DNA of 64,000 nt from Adiantum capillus-veneris (lineage: Eukaryota > Streptophyta > Polypodiopsida > Polypodiales > Pteridaceae): assembly GCA_014529385.2 (NCBI GenBank), contig CM043944.1, forward strand, positions 65,494,248-65,558,247, given 5' to 3'. A program made the position numbers and the translations under genes. The notes under the pieces were generated by a model. That model saw nothing but the letters and a program-made list of their open reading frames with translations. It was not told the DNA's origin and did not search any database. This document shows, piece after piece, positions 44,926 through 57,029 of this stretch. Position 1 is the first letter of the stretch. Every line of letters starts with the position of its first letter.

Positions 44926-45781
44926 GGGTAAGGGGGACACTTGTCTAAAGACTACCCATGTACTTGAATGCATGCTACATGCGATTGGCTAGGGGGGAGA
45001 GGGGTCCAATGAGCTTGAAACATGTTTAAAAGCTACAACTCACCCGAAGCAAGCAAGGGGGGTGCTAAGGGGATATACAACACACATACACACTCGTTTT
45101 GTGAATCAGTCTCACTTGGTGAAAGTTGAGGAAATCCACCTCCTTCTCCAAACTTGTGAGAAGTGAGAGCCTACACCAACACTCTTGGCTATGGAATGCA
45201 AATCCAACCAAGAGCCATGCTTCAATGCTTAAGCTTGCCATCTTCATTACTATGCTATTATGTATGCTAGCAAAAAGAAGAGTGATGATAAGTGAAGAAC
45301 TATTTTTTTCTCCTATGGAATGTTTCTTCTTCTTCTTCCCTATCCTCATTCCCCACTAGCTCTCTCCACCTTCGAAGGTGTTTGAGGCCTTGGGACTGAG
45401 GCTTGGGATAGTTAATGCTTTCTACAAAGTTTATGTTATGCTTGTGATGCATGAAGCTTTCCATCTTCATTGCATCACCTAAGTCACAAGGAACACAAAG
45501 ATTGTATTGTACCAAGTCTCTTTTGATGGGAGAAACTATAATACAAATGCTTATTGGAGGGGGGACCGGCTCCGTATGAATCCGGTCCTCAACTATTGTC
45601 ATGTTCTCTAAACTCTCTCTCTTGCAAAAGTATTTTTCATGCCAAGTTAACTAAGTACCATGTTTATGTTGCTACCATCAATCAAGTTCACCCGCTATGC
45701 TCACAAAGTAATCTAACAAAAGTGTTTCACCTACTTTCCTAATTCCACTACTCTCAAAGTTCATAGGTCATTCCCATTACA
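44028..45781 (+). repeat. 3' LTR of the second gypsy element
   Basis: About 1.75 kb, colinear with 33367-35089. The minisatellite (44310-44600) and the (CT)n run (44873-44922) differ in length. It ends CATTACA and is followed by the TGTTT duplication. Confidence 0.92.
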
Positions 45782-45899
45782 TGTTTCTAGGGAGATACAT
45801 AAATACGAAAGGTTCCTATGAACCAGTTCTTGGTTCCTGCAACGGAGGTTCTACCCCTATATTTGAGTGTCAAAGTTTAGAGCTTCAACTTGTGCATTG

Positions 45900-46905
45900 A
45901 AATTCACGTCTTCCTTTTTGTACCATTCATTTCCTCATGATATATTCGTATGTGGTAATCCATTAAAGCATTTTACATGAGCATGTCGTTCATTTAAATC
46001 ACCTCTGTAGAAATATCTACTCGAGTTCACTGTCATTGGTTGTGCTTGGGAAAAGTCATTAATACACCTGGGCTTCTCGTAGTCATCAAGGGTAATGGTG
46101 ATATTGTTAGGGTTGTGTTTGAGAATAAGTCCATAGACTCTGTTGAACCATTCTTGGGGTACATGATAGAATTGGTTGCCTCCATTTGACTTCTTCCATA
46201 CTCTGATTATGACCTTTTCACAAAAGCCGTATCTTTGGTTTAGCATGAGGACTTTCTTACTAAGTATGAGTTCTCAGCTTCCTATATCCAAAAGAGAACA
46301 TAGGTTAAGTTAAAAAACATATCCTTACCCTTTCACATCGCCTTCTTGGATCTATTCCTTGACCCAAAGTTGTGGGTTGGTCATAAACCTATCAGGTACT
46401 TGTGTTGGATGTTCATATTGGGCTTCAACATATAACTCCCATGCTACATAGGTGTTCGGTACAAGGTAGTCTCTAGTCCCCTTTGAAACTCGAACCACTT
46501 CAATTTCCCAATGGAAACAGAATCCAATCACATAATTGAAAAATACCCTTTGTGCAAAGTCACTCAGGAGCTCATCTAGACAATTGAGAAGATCCATCTA
46601 AAAACAAGACAAGGAGAGAGAAAACTTAGTACACATGTGATTCAGAACTGAGTTTATGGTTTTTTTATTCATCAAAATTTGATTTATATGATTTCATTAC
46701 AATAATAGGGGTGTCTCAGAGCTATCTCTCTAAATATTCTTTTGACTCTCATGACAGGGTATTGTCTCAGACCTCCCACATGACAATGTGGTCTGTAGTT
46801 ATCTTCTAGTTTTTCTTTTCCTATGATAGCTGCAAGGGCTTCAAACTTCTTAACAACTTTAGCAATCATTAACATTTGGGAGTGCATTGCCAAGTAGTAG
46901 AGCAT
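45900..46905 (-). CDS. Host-like gene of unknown family, paralogue A
   Basis: Three minus ORF blocks separated by short intron-like gaps. 46905-46684 is helical, with a His/Arg-rich end. 46597-46352 contains FAQRVFFNYVIGF, VPNTYVAWELY and a TQVPDRF end. 46246-45935 contains VIIRVWKKSNGG, VPQEWFNRVYG, HNPNNITITLDDYEKPRC and NERHAHVKC. The VPNT..AW and HNP...(R/K)P.C motifs match the blocks at 32414-33226, so the two are diverged tandem copies. No domain recognised. Intron boundaries were not confirmed, and it may be a decayed gene. Confidence 0.4.
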
Positions 46906-47606
46906 GCCTTCTAGGCCTAACCATATTCTGAGTTGAAGTAGTCAACCTCTTGGACTGTTGTCAATGTAGATAAAGAATTGATGAAAGGGTTCTTGGTGAC
47001 GGGTAAGGTAACTATGATCAACACTCTTTCAACAAGTTGTGCTTCCTAGTATGCCAAAGACTTTGGTCTCAATTAGCCATTTGTTACTACAAAACACACA
47101 TTCAAAGAAATTACAACACCGTTGTTGAACACTTCAACCACTTTACCATACCTCAACCAAACACTTCCATTCAAGAAGACATATCAAAAAGGTACCACCA
47201 ACCAATGTCACTTATAGATGCATCATGAATACAATATCCTTTTCTAAACAGCATGCATAAATGCATGCATGATGCATAAATAACCCGACTAGCATTAGGC
47301 TTTAGGCTATCCCCATATCCTTATGCATAGGCTCTGATACTAGGTGAGAGATACCCCTCCACGGGGGTCTATGCACAAAATATATAACTTACACCTTTAT
47401 ACAATTTTCAACATACATCAGAGTTGCGGAAGTGTTTGCATAGGGAAGGAGTTCTCAGCGCCCGACCAAGCATGGACTTTAGGCATGAGCCGATTGCATC
47501 CAGAGGTACCTAGCGACTAGTGATACCCCTGAATGGGTGTTATGAATGAAAGGGTACTCAAGAAATATATAACATTGTGGAGGGTGAATATATGTGTACA
47601 CCGCAT

Positions 47607-47691
<85 letters not shown>

Positions 47692-48577
47692 AGTAGACGG
47701 TGAAGTAGAGTGCACAAAGACATGAGATAATGACAATAGAAAATCTTTAAATGTCCCATCTAAATGAAACAGACAACCATGTATTACTGTAATAACAAAA
47801 TCTAGGTATACCATAACATCAAAAAAAAAGTTTATGACACAAAAACTAGCAGAGCACTGGACCCTGTGTAGGGATTGACCGGTCCACTCATCCACATCCG
47901 CTCTACTATGGACATAGAGAATTTCACTTCGTTGGGAGTGAGCCAGAACATCTCCAACCTACCTGAGCCATACATAAGCTGAGACCACTTTGCCTCTCTC
48001 CATGAACTCGAGCTCTGAAAGGATCCCAGGTACGAGTAGGTGGTAGGGCATCAACACCAACCATATTATTTTAGGTGCCATGCCTCTTCGATGCCCAGCA
48101 TCAGGTTTTTAGGAAAAGCCAAGGCAAAATCTCCTACATGTTAGCTGTGTAGGTCATTCAAACCCCAACACACCAATTGTATAGATGAGCCTAACAAAAA
48201 GAAAAGAACCTAGGTACCACCCTCATCCAGTAAAGCCCCAGGTCAACAAACGTTCAGTCTAAGGCTAAGCGATGTAGGTGATCCTAGTCTTGTAGCGATG
48301 CTACCATGAGGAACATAGCACATGAGTCCAATCACAATAGCACTTTCCATATGCACAAACAATCTTTTCCAAGAAGTTAGACTGTATAGAGTGTCTACCC
48401 TTACACGTCTACCATAATCCATCCAGATCACTTCATGATCTAATCCAAAACCATAAACCATAGTCCAATCACTTCTCATGGGTGAGCACTCCACCCAACA
48501 CAGGTGAGGCACAACCAAACCTGCATAACCACTTTAGAACATAACATGGTTGCAATAATTTTGGTGGCAGCATAACC
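46906..48577. other. No gene recognised; contains a long (GA)n tract
   Basis: Only short ORFs without family resemblance. A pure GA run spans about 47609-47688. At about 47328 GCTCTGATACTAGG resembles, with one mismatch, the reverse complement of an iMet primer site, but no LTR pair was found around it. Confidence 0.6.
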
Positions 48578-48865
48578 GGGTGAAAGCATGTTAACCTGTC
48601 GCGCTTTTTGTGCTAGTTAGCAATTTCAAGTTAGCACATCTTCGAAAAATTGTGCGTCCGGTAAATTTTTTACAAATAATATCAAAATTTATCAGAGGTT
48701 GTACATTTGGATTACTTGTTTCAAGTGCTTTCTATTGATATATCATATGTCATAGATCTTGGAGATGTAGCTCAAGTTATTGTACTAGTTAGCATATGTC
48801 AAAATTGTGCTAGTTAGCATTGTCCGGGACATGAAAAAGTATGACAGGTTAACATGCTTTCACCC
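48578..48865. mobile_element. MITE of the giant-transposon family, 288 bp
   Basis: Both ends are the perfect 23-bp inverted repeat starting GGGTGAAAGCATGTTAAC, nearly identical to the ends of the 1426-32413 element. The flanks are AACC on both sides (48574-48577 and 48866-48869), again a 4-bp duplication. Inside, TGCTAGTTAGCA-type motifs occur near each end. No coding capacity, so it is a non-autonomous derivative. Confidence 0.88.
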
Positions 48866-48869
48866 AACC

Positions 48870-50010
48870 ATATTAAGACAAAAAAAACCATCATCCACAC
48901 CAGCTTCCACCATAAAATCACAACCATAATCCATGAGGGAATCTCAGCCCTTAACCACAATTCATATTTACAATGAACCAACTCCCATACTTGGAGTTTG
49001 ACATATCCCCGGCAATCAATCAAATTCCACACATATGACCCTTAATACGTGATTCTTTCATGCATAAAAATATTCCAACCATCAAATAATCGTGATGTAA
49101 AAATCCATTTTGACAACATCCAACCATGCAAAGTTGATGCATCACATATGCACTTCACCTCCCTAGCACATAGAGCTAGTTTTTGACGTAGAAAGGTGGG
49201 AAGCAATCATAACCATGCATATGAGGCATCCACATCAATCCATAAGTTTCCATACATCATATGATAGCATTCCATCACCATAAACATGATGCAAAAAAGC
49301 TTCGGCCTTTAGGTCAACCATAAACCATAACTTCACACATATGCGAAAAAAAACTTTTTGACATTTTTGGGAGTATACATAACATGCAAATGGAATTATT
49401 TGACCTCAAACCAATGCATCAAGATCAAATCCATAATATAGACTAGCACTTTATCACATCACTTTACCCATATGGTACTTTCACAACAAACGATAACCCA
49501 AAAAGAAAGCCACTTTAATTATATTTGCCTATGTGGTTCGGGTTGTCGAACCATATACCCTCACATAAGTTAATGGGCATCTAATAACTGACATCAAATC
49601 ACTAAAACAAACCAAACATCATACATAAACATCTCGGTTAACTCACGACGTCATATGGTACTCCCCTTGGTAACACTCCTACACGTGTAGGTAAAACTTG
49701 TTATGGAATGATTAATAACTCGCATTTCCAAGGTGATAACGGAGACCTAAATCCATTTATCATCAAGTTTTATCAAGATTTTCAATTGGTTAAGTAGGTT
49801 TGCCCATTCGGTGAATCTATATAGTGGTTCTCCAAAGAGCCTGAAGTCAAAAAATTTGACCATATCTCTTAGCTCGTGCATGATTTTCACATGACACCTA
49901 AGAGAGGAAATTTTCTAAATGATATGTTTTATCTCTGGTATGAGGGGTTTGGGCTGGTTCATAGTGATTTGTTAGCTATAGCCAAAACAGTGTTCCTACC
50001 GCTTCTATGA
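48870..50010. other. No gene recognised
   Basis: AT-rich DNA with only short, unsupported ORFs and no repeat structure I can name. Confidence 0.6.
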
Positions 50011-50013
50011 CTT

Positions 50014-51154
50014 TGTGAGCGGGATGGAAACACAGAGAACGCCTCTATAACAACCCGACACACACTCTTGGGAAGATACACACACACACTATGGGGCACC
50101 ACTCGGCTTACACTATCCACCTGGCCGAGACAGGGAACACACTGATGGAGCGAGAGGAGAGAGACTATCCGTTTACCCACTCCACACAGAGACACACACA
50201 CACACACACCCAAAAACTCAGCTCAAAAGAGAATAATTTCTAATGTTTAGATACAATAGATCTTGGGCCAACACAAATGGGGCAAATAGCTCACACAATA
50301 TGGGTAAAAGATACCAGATACAATCACAAATTGGAGCCGAAGCTTCACTCATAGGAGAAACTTACATAGCCAAAACAGCAGAAAAAGAGTGAGGAATTTG
50401 ACAAAATGGACAGCACCATCACGTCCGGAATGGCCCAAAACCCCAGTCTACAATGTCAAAAAGCTCAAATCCGACCTCGGATGAGCAGTTTACGGCCAAA
50501 ACAGGCTCCAAAAACCCCAAAAACAAAGTTGCGGCTGTTCCCCCTCTCTTCTCCACGTTTTTTCTGGTATTCTCCCTGGTTTTTGAGTTCCCACACTTAG
50601 CTTTATTAGTTGGGAACCCTTGGCCTTTAAGATGACCTCAAACGGACCCCGAATAGGCCAAAAACTGACTCCGCAGTGCATAGTTGTCACTTTTTTGCGT
50701 CCATCTGCACACCTGGCACTCAACTTTTTCCAATAATGCATCCCACCACCACGTGAAGTGGCCCCAAAGTATGGTCCTCATGATGAACTTTCTGCATAAT
50801 TATCACAAGAAAACATCCACGGTGTGTCCGTATTCATCCACGTGCAAATATTGACCCCATTCGACCTCTTGACGCCACTAGATGCCATCTGACGCACCTG
50901 CTTACCTCATGTCGTCGGCCCGCGGATAGCTTCCTCAAGAAGTTTTACGCGCTACCAACTCCTCCTTATTGTAGAAAAAACACACTAGTACTGGTGATAG
51001 TGAAAATCGATGCACTATGTACATACTGTCCTACCTGTACACATGTGGGCCCCACGTAACCACCTGGCTCTGGAAAATGGGCAATTCCTTATTTGATGCA
51101 CCATGCATGTGTACGTACATATGCGCAATCCCTTGCTCCAAAAAACTCCTGACA
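50014..51154 (-). mobile_element. Solo LTR of the Tat-like gypsy family
   Basis: Read on the minus strand from 51154 it begins TGTCAGGAGTTTTTTGGAGC and ends CTCACA at 50014, matching the LTRs at 15367 and 22831 over its whole length with more substitutions. The (GT)n is short here. No internal sequence or second LTR adjoins. The flanking pentamers do not match, so a simple solo LTR with target duplication is not demonstrated. Confidence 0.88.
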
Positions 51155-51159
51155 ATGTG

Positions 51160-52090
51160 AAACAAAAAGAACTTTTTATGCATGCAGGTGATCATAAACG
51201 CATGTTGTGCATAAATCAGCGTGTTAAATATGATGAAATAATCATGCGACAACTTCATACGTACTCGGTTCATCCATACATGCACTCGTATATGAAAAAA
51301 CAATCACTGAGAGGGTGACTACTCAGAAAAACGACATAGAGAGAGAGAGAGAGATGATGATGGCTTTGGAGTTTAGAGCTTCTCACCATGCTTTAGAATC
51401 AATTAGGAACTGTCAAAAGGCTTCTTGCTTTGCCGTAAGAGAGCAGTGATGAGAGCTACATAGAGGTATTCACCAGGAGAGCTTCCGGAGAGTGCGTACA
51501 CCGTGAAACGAGATAGGAGATAGTAAGCAAGTAGATAGAGAATTCCCTTCTTCTTCTTCTTCTTCTTCTTCTTCTTCTTCTTCTTCTTCTTCTTCCTGTA
51601 TACGAGAGACAAGAGCTTATGGAGATGGTGATGAAGAGCTTGCACCACTCCGTATAACAAATATGTATAGCCTTGCGGTAGTAGATGCAACAGACGGCAC
51701 TGCAAAGTGAGGTGGCTATGCCAATTTATAGCTTCTCTAACTTCTCAGAGTGTACCCCAAGCTACGGGTAGTGCTACCTCTCAGCCAGGATTAGCTTTGT
51801 GCTTTTGGAAAAAGACTCCAGTCTTCTTTAAAAACATGGTACAGCTTTTGATGGTCAACTCTCCTACTTACCATTCAATTTTTCCAGTAAAACTGATCAA
51901 TTGAACAGTATCTGGCCAACTAATGGAACCTTAGCTAGACTATGCTACACTATGATGTCCCGACATAATTATAACTTCCTCGTACTGCCCTGGAGTATTT
52001 ACGTACCGCTTTTTATAAAAATAATTTCCGTAAAAATCCCGTTTGGTCTCGTTTACTTCGGGTGAATTCGACGACAGAGACTAAAATTAA
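51160..52090. other. No gene recognised; (CTT)n microsatellite
   Basis: Contains a (CTT)n/(GAA)n run at about 51541-51596 and a short GA tract near 51339. ORFs through it encode Lys repeats only. Nothing else was identified. Confidence 0.7.
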
Positions 52091-52099
52091 TATTATTAT

Positions 52100-52520
52100 G
52101 TTTAAGTCATCCTAAAAAGCACATTGCTTTTCAAAATGCCAAAAAGTACGAAAAGCTAGAAATAGCATAAAAAGCAAAAAAAATTCTAAAATGGAACCAC
52201 AGGTTCCCCTTGTCTACTGGAATAAGAAATCGGACTCGCTTTTCCACTAAAGATCATGAAAAGCTATAAATAGCGTGAAAAGCACTCAAAAAGCAATTTT
52301 TTCCAAAATTGAACCATAGCTTCCCCAGAACACGTAGATTAAGGATCTGACCGTGCTTTTTGCAAAAAAGCACCTAAAACCACAAAAAGCATGAAAAATT
52401 TAAAAATAGTGGATTTTTTCAAAACTGTACCAAATGTCTGTCTAACCTACTGGAACATGAAAACGGCTTTGCTTTTCACTTTAGAGCCTTGCAATAGGCA
52501 TTTTAAATCTCAATTTGGCA
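52100..52520. repeat. Degenerate tandem repeat of about 120 bp
   Basis: Three imperfect units share AAAAGC(A/T)(C/T)(A/T)AAAA, CTACTGGAA(T/C)A and CGG...GCTTTTC motifs. It lies just upstream of the TNP2 remnant and may be the subterminal region of that CACTA element; no CACTA terminus was confirmed. Confidence 0.5.
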
Positions 52521-52637
52521 AAATAGGTATTGAACCCTAATTTTTTTATTTTTAAAAGAGACCCAAAAATTTAGGGATCTTACATTTTTGAATGTTTTAA
52601 TACTTAATTTGTATGTGGTGTTTCCTCACAATGTTAC

Positions 52638-54899
52638 ATGCTACTATCTCAAAAGTTCTTGCCCTCAAACAACGTCCTTTCTACATCAAGAGATGAAGTG
52701 AAAAATATATTGAGCAAGCTTGGACTCGATTACAACTACATGCATGCATGTCCCAACGATTGTATTTTGTATAGAGATGAATACAAAAATGAAAAGGCAT
52801 GTCCAAAATATAAAACATCTGGTTGTAAAGATACAAATGGACGAATCTCTTGTAAGGTGCTTCGACATTTTTCATTGGCACCCTGTATACAACACATATT
52901 TTGAACCCCAAATTTAGCAAGACTTATGGACTGGGAAGTAAAGAATGCAAGTACGGATGGGATTATGAGAATTTCCTCGGATTACCCTGCTTTCAAACAT
53001 ATCAATACAAAATGGCATGAGTTTGAAGCAGAGCCACTGCACATTAAGATGGGCGTTGGCTTGGATGGTGTGAATTCATTCTCCATGCGCTCAAGTAGAT
53101 GGTCTACTTGGCCAGTAGTTCTAGTTAACTACAATCTGTCACCCTTTGTTTTCTTTAAAAAAGAGCATTTACTTTTGTCTCTCATAACTCCAAGAAAACG
53201 TCAAGTTAAAAACATTAATGTATACTTGGCACCTCTAAGTGATGACCTCCAAGAGTTTTGGAGAGGCGTAGACTTGCTTGACATGTCAAAACCAAAAAAT
53301 TAAGGGAGATTCAGAGTTCAAAATCTTTTAGCATGGACTATGTAGGACTTTTCCTGCTATGGATTTTGTACCCGTATTGGTTTTTGTTTAAGTAATTCAT
53401 GCAAATACTTTTCATTTTATTTTATTTTTATCATCATATAAAATATTTTAATATGGATGTAAGGTGCTCAATCAAAGGTTATAAATCTTGTCTCTCATGT
53501 GCTGATTGGTTGATATCTACTTATAGTAAGCATCTCAATAAAAATATATACCTTAAACACAGATGATTCTTACCCGAAGATCATTTACTATTCCGAAGAA
53601 CACAAACTAGACATTTCAATGGAAAGGTTGAGAGCAAAAGATGTCCAAAATGGATGACACCCGTAGATATATACCTAAAGTGGACCGAAGGGCCCATAAT
53701 TGATCCAAAGTGAGTGCTTACAAGCGATGGAGATGGTGTTTGATCTTGAGGAAGACCCTCTCTGACTCTCTCTATCTTTGTATGGTTTTCTTTGGAGTAT
53801 TGGAAGGATTTGAGTATCACATATCTTCTTGATCCTATGCACATATTCAAAAATGTAGGCCACTCTTTTTGGAAATATCTTATTGGTTTGAAAGACATGG
53901 AAGCAGCTTAAAACGACCTAAAAGCTTGAAATTACAAATTCAACTTGTGGCCATATGTGTATGAAGAGATGGTTCAAAAAGAATATGCACCTACACCATG
54001 GGTGCTTACCTCTGAAGAGATTGACACGATTAATCTAAGAATATGATCTATCTACACACCCATGGGATATGGTGCCTTGTTGGAGAATATAGTCACTATG
54101 GATGACACGAGTCTTTTGAGCTTGAAGACACATGATTGGCATAATTTCATCAAGTAGACTTATTTTTTAATCCGTAATAACTCCTTCCTCCAACCAAGAG
54201 ATACTAATTTGACTAAAACTTGATACATGTAGCGTGTTCTCCCCTTGTTACTCATGGCTTCTTAACGAGTGGTATTTGAGATGTTATCTATCGTTTAGGG
54301 AAGCTAGCGAGGTATCTGTATAGCTCACGGGTGTTTGTCTATGTACTTTTAATAAAGATTTCACACATTGTTTTTCTATTTTTTTGTAGATGGATCACGT
54401 CTAAGGAGATTGATACAAGGTCAATACCGCAAAAGAAAATGGAATGCATTGAGCTCCTTTGTTTGATAGAGAAAGATTTACGGACATCCTTTTTCAATAT
54501 CCAAGTCCATCTACTCAATATCTTGAGGATGAGATAGAGATTGCAGGTGTTGTTAGCACTCATTGGATGTTTTGGGTCGAAAGATTTATGAGAGTTCTAA
54601 AGGGGCGTTTTCACAAAAGAGAACGACCAGAGAGTTCAATGGCCAAGGGATGGGTGCTTGGAGAGCGCATATATTACCTTTCAGAATACCTTGAGCATGT
54701 TGACATAGCTGCTCCTTGGATATGGACAATGGAAGAGTTTCCTACATTGTCAGATGAGGTGTTATGTGGCAAGGACATTCCTTGCAAGATCACAAAAATT
54801 GAACACTTGAACATATCCATGTTTGTTATTTATAACTCACAGTGTATGGAAAGATTTGTCGAAGAGTACCAAGAAGCTTGCAATCCACAAAGAAAGTGA
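52638..54899 (+). pseudogene. CACTA TNP2 transposase, decayed second copy
   Basis: Plus-strand blocks in changing frames follow TNP2 order. LGLDYNYMHACPNDCILYRDEY with KACPKYKTSGC is the zinc-containing block. The 125-codon ORF at 52926-53303 has DGIMRISSDYPAFK, MGVGLDGVNSF (the conserved transposase_21 DG-x-NPF region), WPVVLVNYNLSPF and VYLAPLSDDLQEFW. Weak traces at 53940-54160 include SLKTHDWHNF (TNP2: LKSHDCH). The ORF at 54459-54899 has EIEIAGVVSTHWMFWVERFM and LKGRFHKRERPESSMAKGW, the DUF4218 region. The 53304-53900 part is mostly degraded. Unlike the 4710-14432 element, this copy keeps part of the DDE core. Confidence 0.8.
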
Positions 54900-54984
54900 A
54901 GAGCTAGATGTGAGGGTAGACCATTTCTCTCCAAAGCCTAAGGTAAGCTTGTCTATGGAGGATGTAGCCAAAGCTTCACCATGT

Positions 54985-55253
54985 TGTTAAGGTTAGGGTT
55001 AGAGATATGCAAATTAGGGTTAAGCTATGCCAAGTGCTAGAGCGTCAAGAGAGAGAGAGAGAGTAGACACAATGATTATAGTTCAAAGTGCAAATGCTTC
55101 ATTATAAAACAGTCTCTAAAGTAGGCTTGGCCCTTTACAATCATTGGCTAGAGAGGTTGCACCCTCTTGCTATTGGACCATCTCATCATTTATCTTTCCT
55201 GGGTGGCTAGAGGGGTTTTCCACATGGTGCCACAAGTTGGGCATACCCTAACA
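54985..55253 (+). repeat. Possible short solo LTR (TGTTA..TAACA)
   Basis: The stretch begins TGTTAAGGTTAGGGTT, ends ATACCCTAACA, and has a GA run (55050-55065). TG..CA ends and size fit a short LTR, but the flanking pentamers do not match and no second copy was seen. Confidence 0.25.
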
Positions 55254-55950
55254 ATTGCCCCCTTAAGCCAAACTTGGGGTTCATACAAAGAGATTATGGT
55301 TTTCATGTCATGGTATACTCATGGGCTCTACTAATACATTTGGGTATAGTACTTGATACATCATGGAGGTTCTCATAAAGGATTCATCACCCATGGTTCA
55401 CAAGAGTACTCGTCCTAGGCTCACAAGGTAGTCCTAAGTAGTACAAATCATTCATTTTATTCATGGGGGTTTTAATTTACTAATGAAAAAGGGTTTTCGT
55501 TTTCATCTCCTTCATCTTCATGTCCTCGTCTTCATCATGTGTGGTCGAAATATTCATCCTCATTTGATATTGAGTTTCTTCATTTTCATTAATTTCATTG
55601 ATCTGATTTGTAAAGAGTGCAATCTTCATGGCTAATGGCATCAAGTACTTTTGCATTTTATTTATGATGCTTCTAATGTGAGTGCTCATGACGATGGGCA
55701 GTCTTACCACAAAGGACTCCTTTGGGCACTGTATGATACCGTGCTTACGTGCATAGTGCTTTCGTGCAAAAATATTGCATTAATGTTTGTATTTCCATTA
55801 AGATGCGCTTTCCGCGTGTGATCTTGGAGGAACTTTATCTCATGGAAGTGTCCCCAAATACAAAAGTGAAAAGGTATAAACATGGAGCTCATGACAATGT
55901 GTGCCTTGAAGCCTACTATGGGAATAAGGTCATAGAAAAACCACAAAAGG

Positions 55951-56010
<60 letters not shown>
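55254..56010. other. No gene recognised; (TA)n microsatellite
   Basis: AT-rich DNA with a (TA)n run at about 55953-56007. Short minus ORFs are Met/Glu- or Ile/Tyr-rich and look accidental. Confidence 0.65.
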
Positions 56011-56019
56011 GAAAGTGCA

Positions 56020-57029
56020 CTAACTAAGCCAAACAAGGATGCGAGGCTTGAGCAAGTTCGTTGCAGGGTTGATGGCGGCCAGGAGGTAATAGCAGATATC
56101 AATGAGTTGCAAGGCTTTGGTGTGGATAGCTAACGAGTGTACGACGATGATAATGGCCTGCAACAAGTAGCTCATGTATGCTTTGAGAAGATTTGACAAC
56201 AAGGTGAGTAGTTGGGGATCCGACTGGCTTTGGATTGCAACGCACAAAGCCAAACAGATAACACTGAGCACGCGATCTTGGCAATTAAGTAATCTGGTGG
56301 GAGGAGATTGACGGGTAATGAGCGGTGAAGAGATGATTGCAGTGATTATTTCTCATTGTCGTGTAACACAATCATGCTATGCGGAGCGGCCCTTCTCAAG
56401 TCCTTGTGGCTGGCATCACATCTGTGTATGAGTGGGAAGTGGTCATTGTGACCTCGATGATACCTAAGGTCATAGAAATCAAGTATGGTTTTAGAAGATT
56501 TGCAGATGACGGTCACGGCATAAGCAACAAATCCTCATGTAGAAAGAACGTACCAACCTTCTCATCAAGCACTCTGTCAAAAAGGGGCCAAACAGATTGT
56601 GGGGCAGAGGCATTGCTAATGATTCGTTCATATGAGATGGCCTGAAGAAGCACCACAGAGCCAAGTTCGATTGTTATTTGATAAGAGTTGTTCACAAAGC
56701 ATGCAACTAGCCAAAATCAAAGTTTACGACACTTACATTTGAAGCCTGAGATCTACTAGAATGAAGTCATTGCTCTTTTTGGAAAGGAATTTTTTGATCT
56801 GCAAGGCATGGATGGACGGGGGATGGACACCTAGACATTATTACCAAAGCAGTTGATGTAAAAAGAGAGGCAAAAGCGGGGGCACAAACCTACCGAGGGC
56901 AGAGGATGAAGCGAGCAAAGTAGATGCAGCAGGTGCCATGGCGAGCTCCAAGATGTCGCACGGCTCAGCTTCACTCTCGTTTGCTAGCATTGCTTCATTA
57001 TTGTTCACTAGCTTAAGTTTCATGAGCAT
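56020..57029 (-). other. Exon-like minus ORFs, unassigned (possible gene fragment)
   Basis: Three minus segments look exon-like. 57029-56895 begins MLMKLKLVNNNEAM and stops at a GTAGGT donor-like site. 56650-56560 (YERIISNASAPQSVWPLFDRVL) is preceded by an AG. 56284-56050 is a hydrophobic, Leu-rich segment (LLTLLSNLLKAYMSYLL). Together they could be exons of a host gene or of a fragment carried by the neighbouring Helitron. No family recognised and no confirmed splice phases. Confidence 0.25.

Larger units (their letters stand above)
33367..45781 (+). mobile_element. Ty3/gypsy LTR retrotransposon, 12.4 kb including a nested copia
   Basis: LTRs at 33367-35089 and 44028-45781 begin TGT and end TTACA. 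A perfect 5-bp duplication TGTTT flanks the element (33362-33366 and 45782-45786). An iMet-type primer site (TGGTATCAGAGC) follows the 5' LTR, and a purine tract precedes the 3' LTR. The internal plus-strand order is gag, protease, RT, RNase H, integrase, with many stops. A copia element in minus orientation (about 35580-39452) splits gag. The element is non-autonomous. The two LTRs differ by visible substitutions and indels, so the insertion is not recent. Confidence 0.93.

Noticed and set aside
47320-47345. Primer-binding-site-like GCTCTGATACTAGG
   Set aside because: It has one mismatch to the iMet site, and no LTR pair or coding sequence of an element surrounds it.
53581-53898. 105-codon minus ORF
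   Set aside because: It lies opposite the TNP2 remnant, has no family resemblance and looks like a chance frame.
54985-55050. GGTTAGGGTTAGAG-like telomeric repeat
   Set aside because: Only about two units resemble the telomere repeat; this is too short to call interstitial telomeric DNA.
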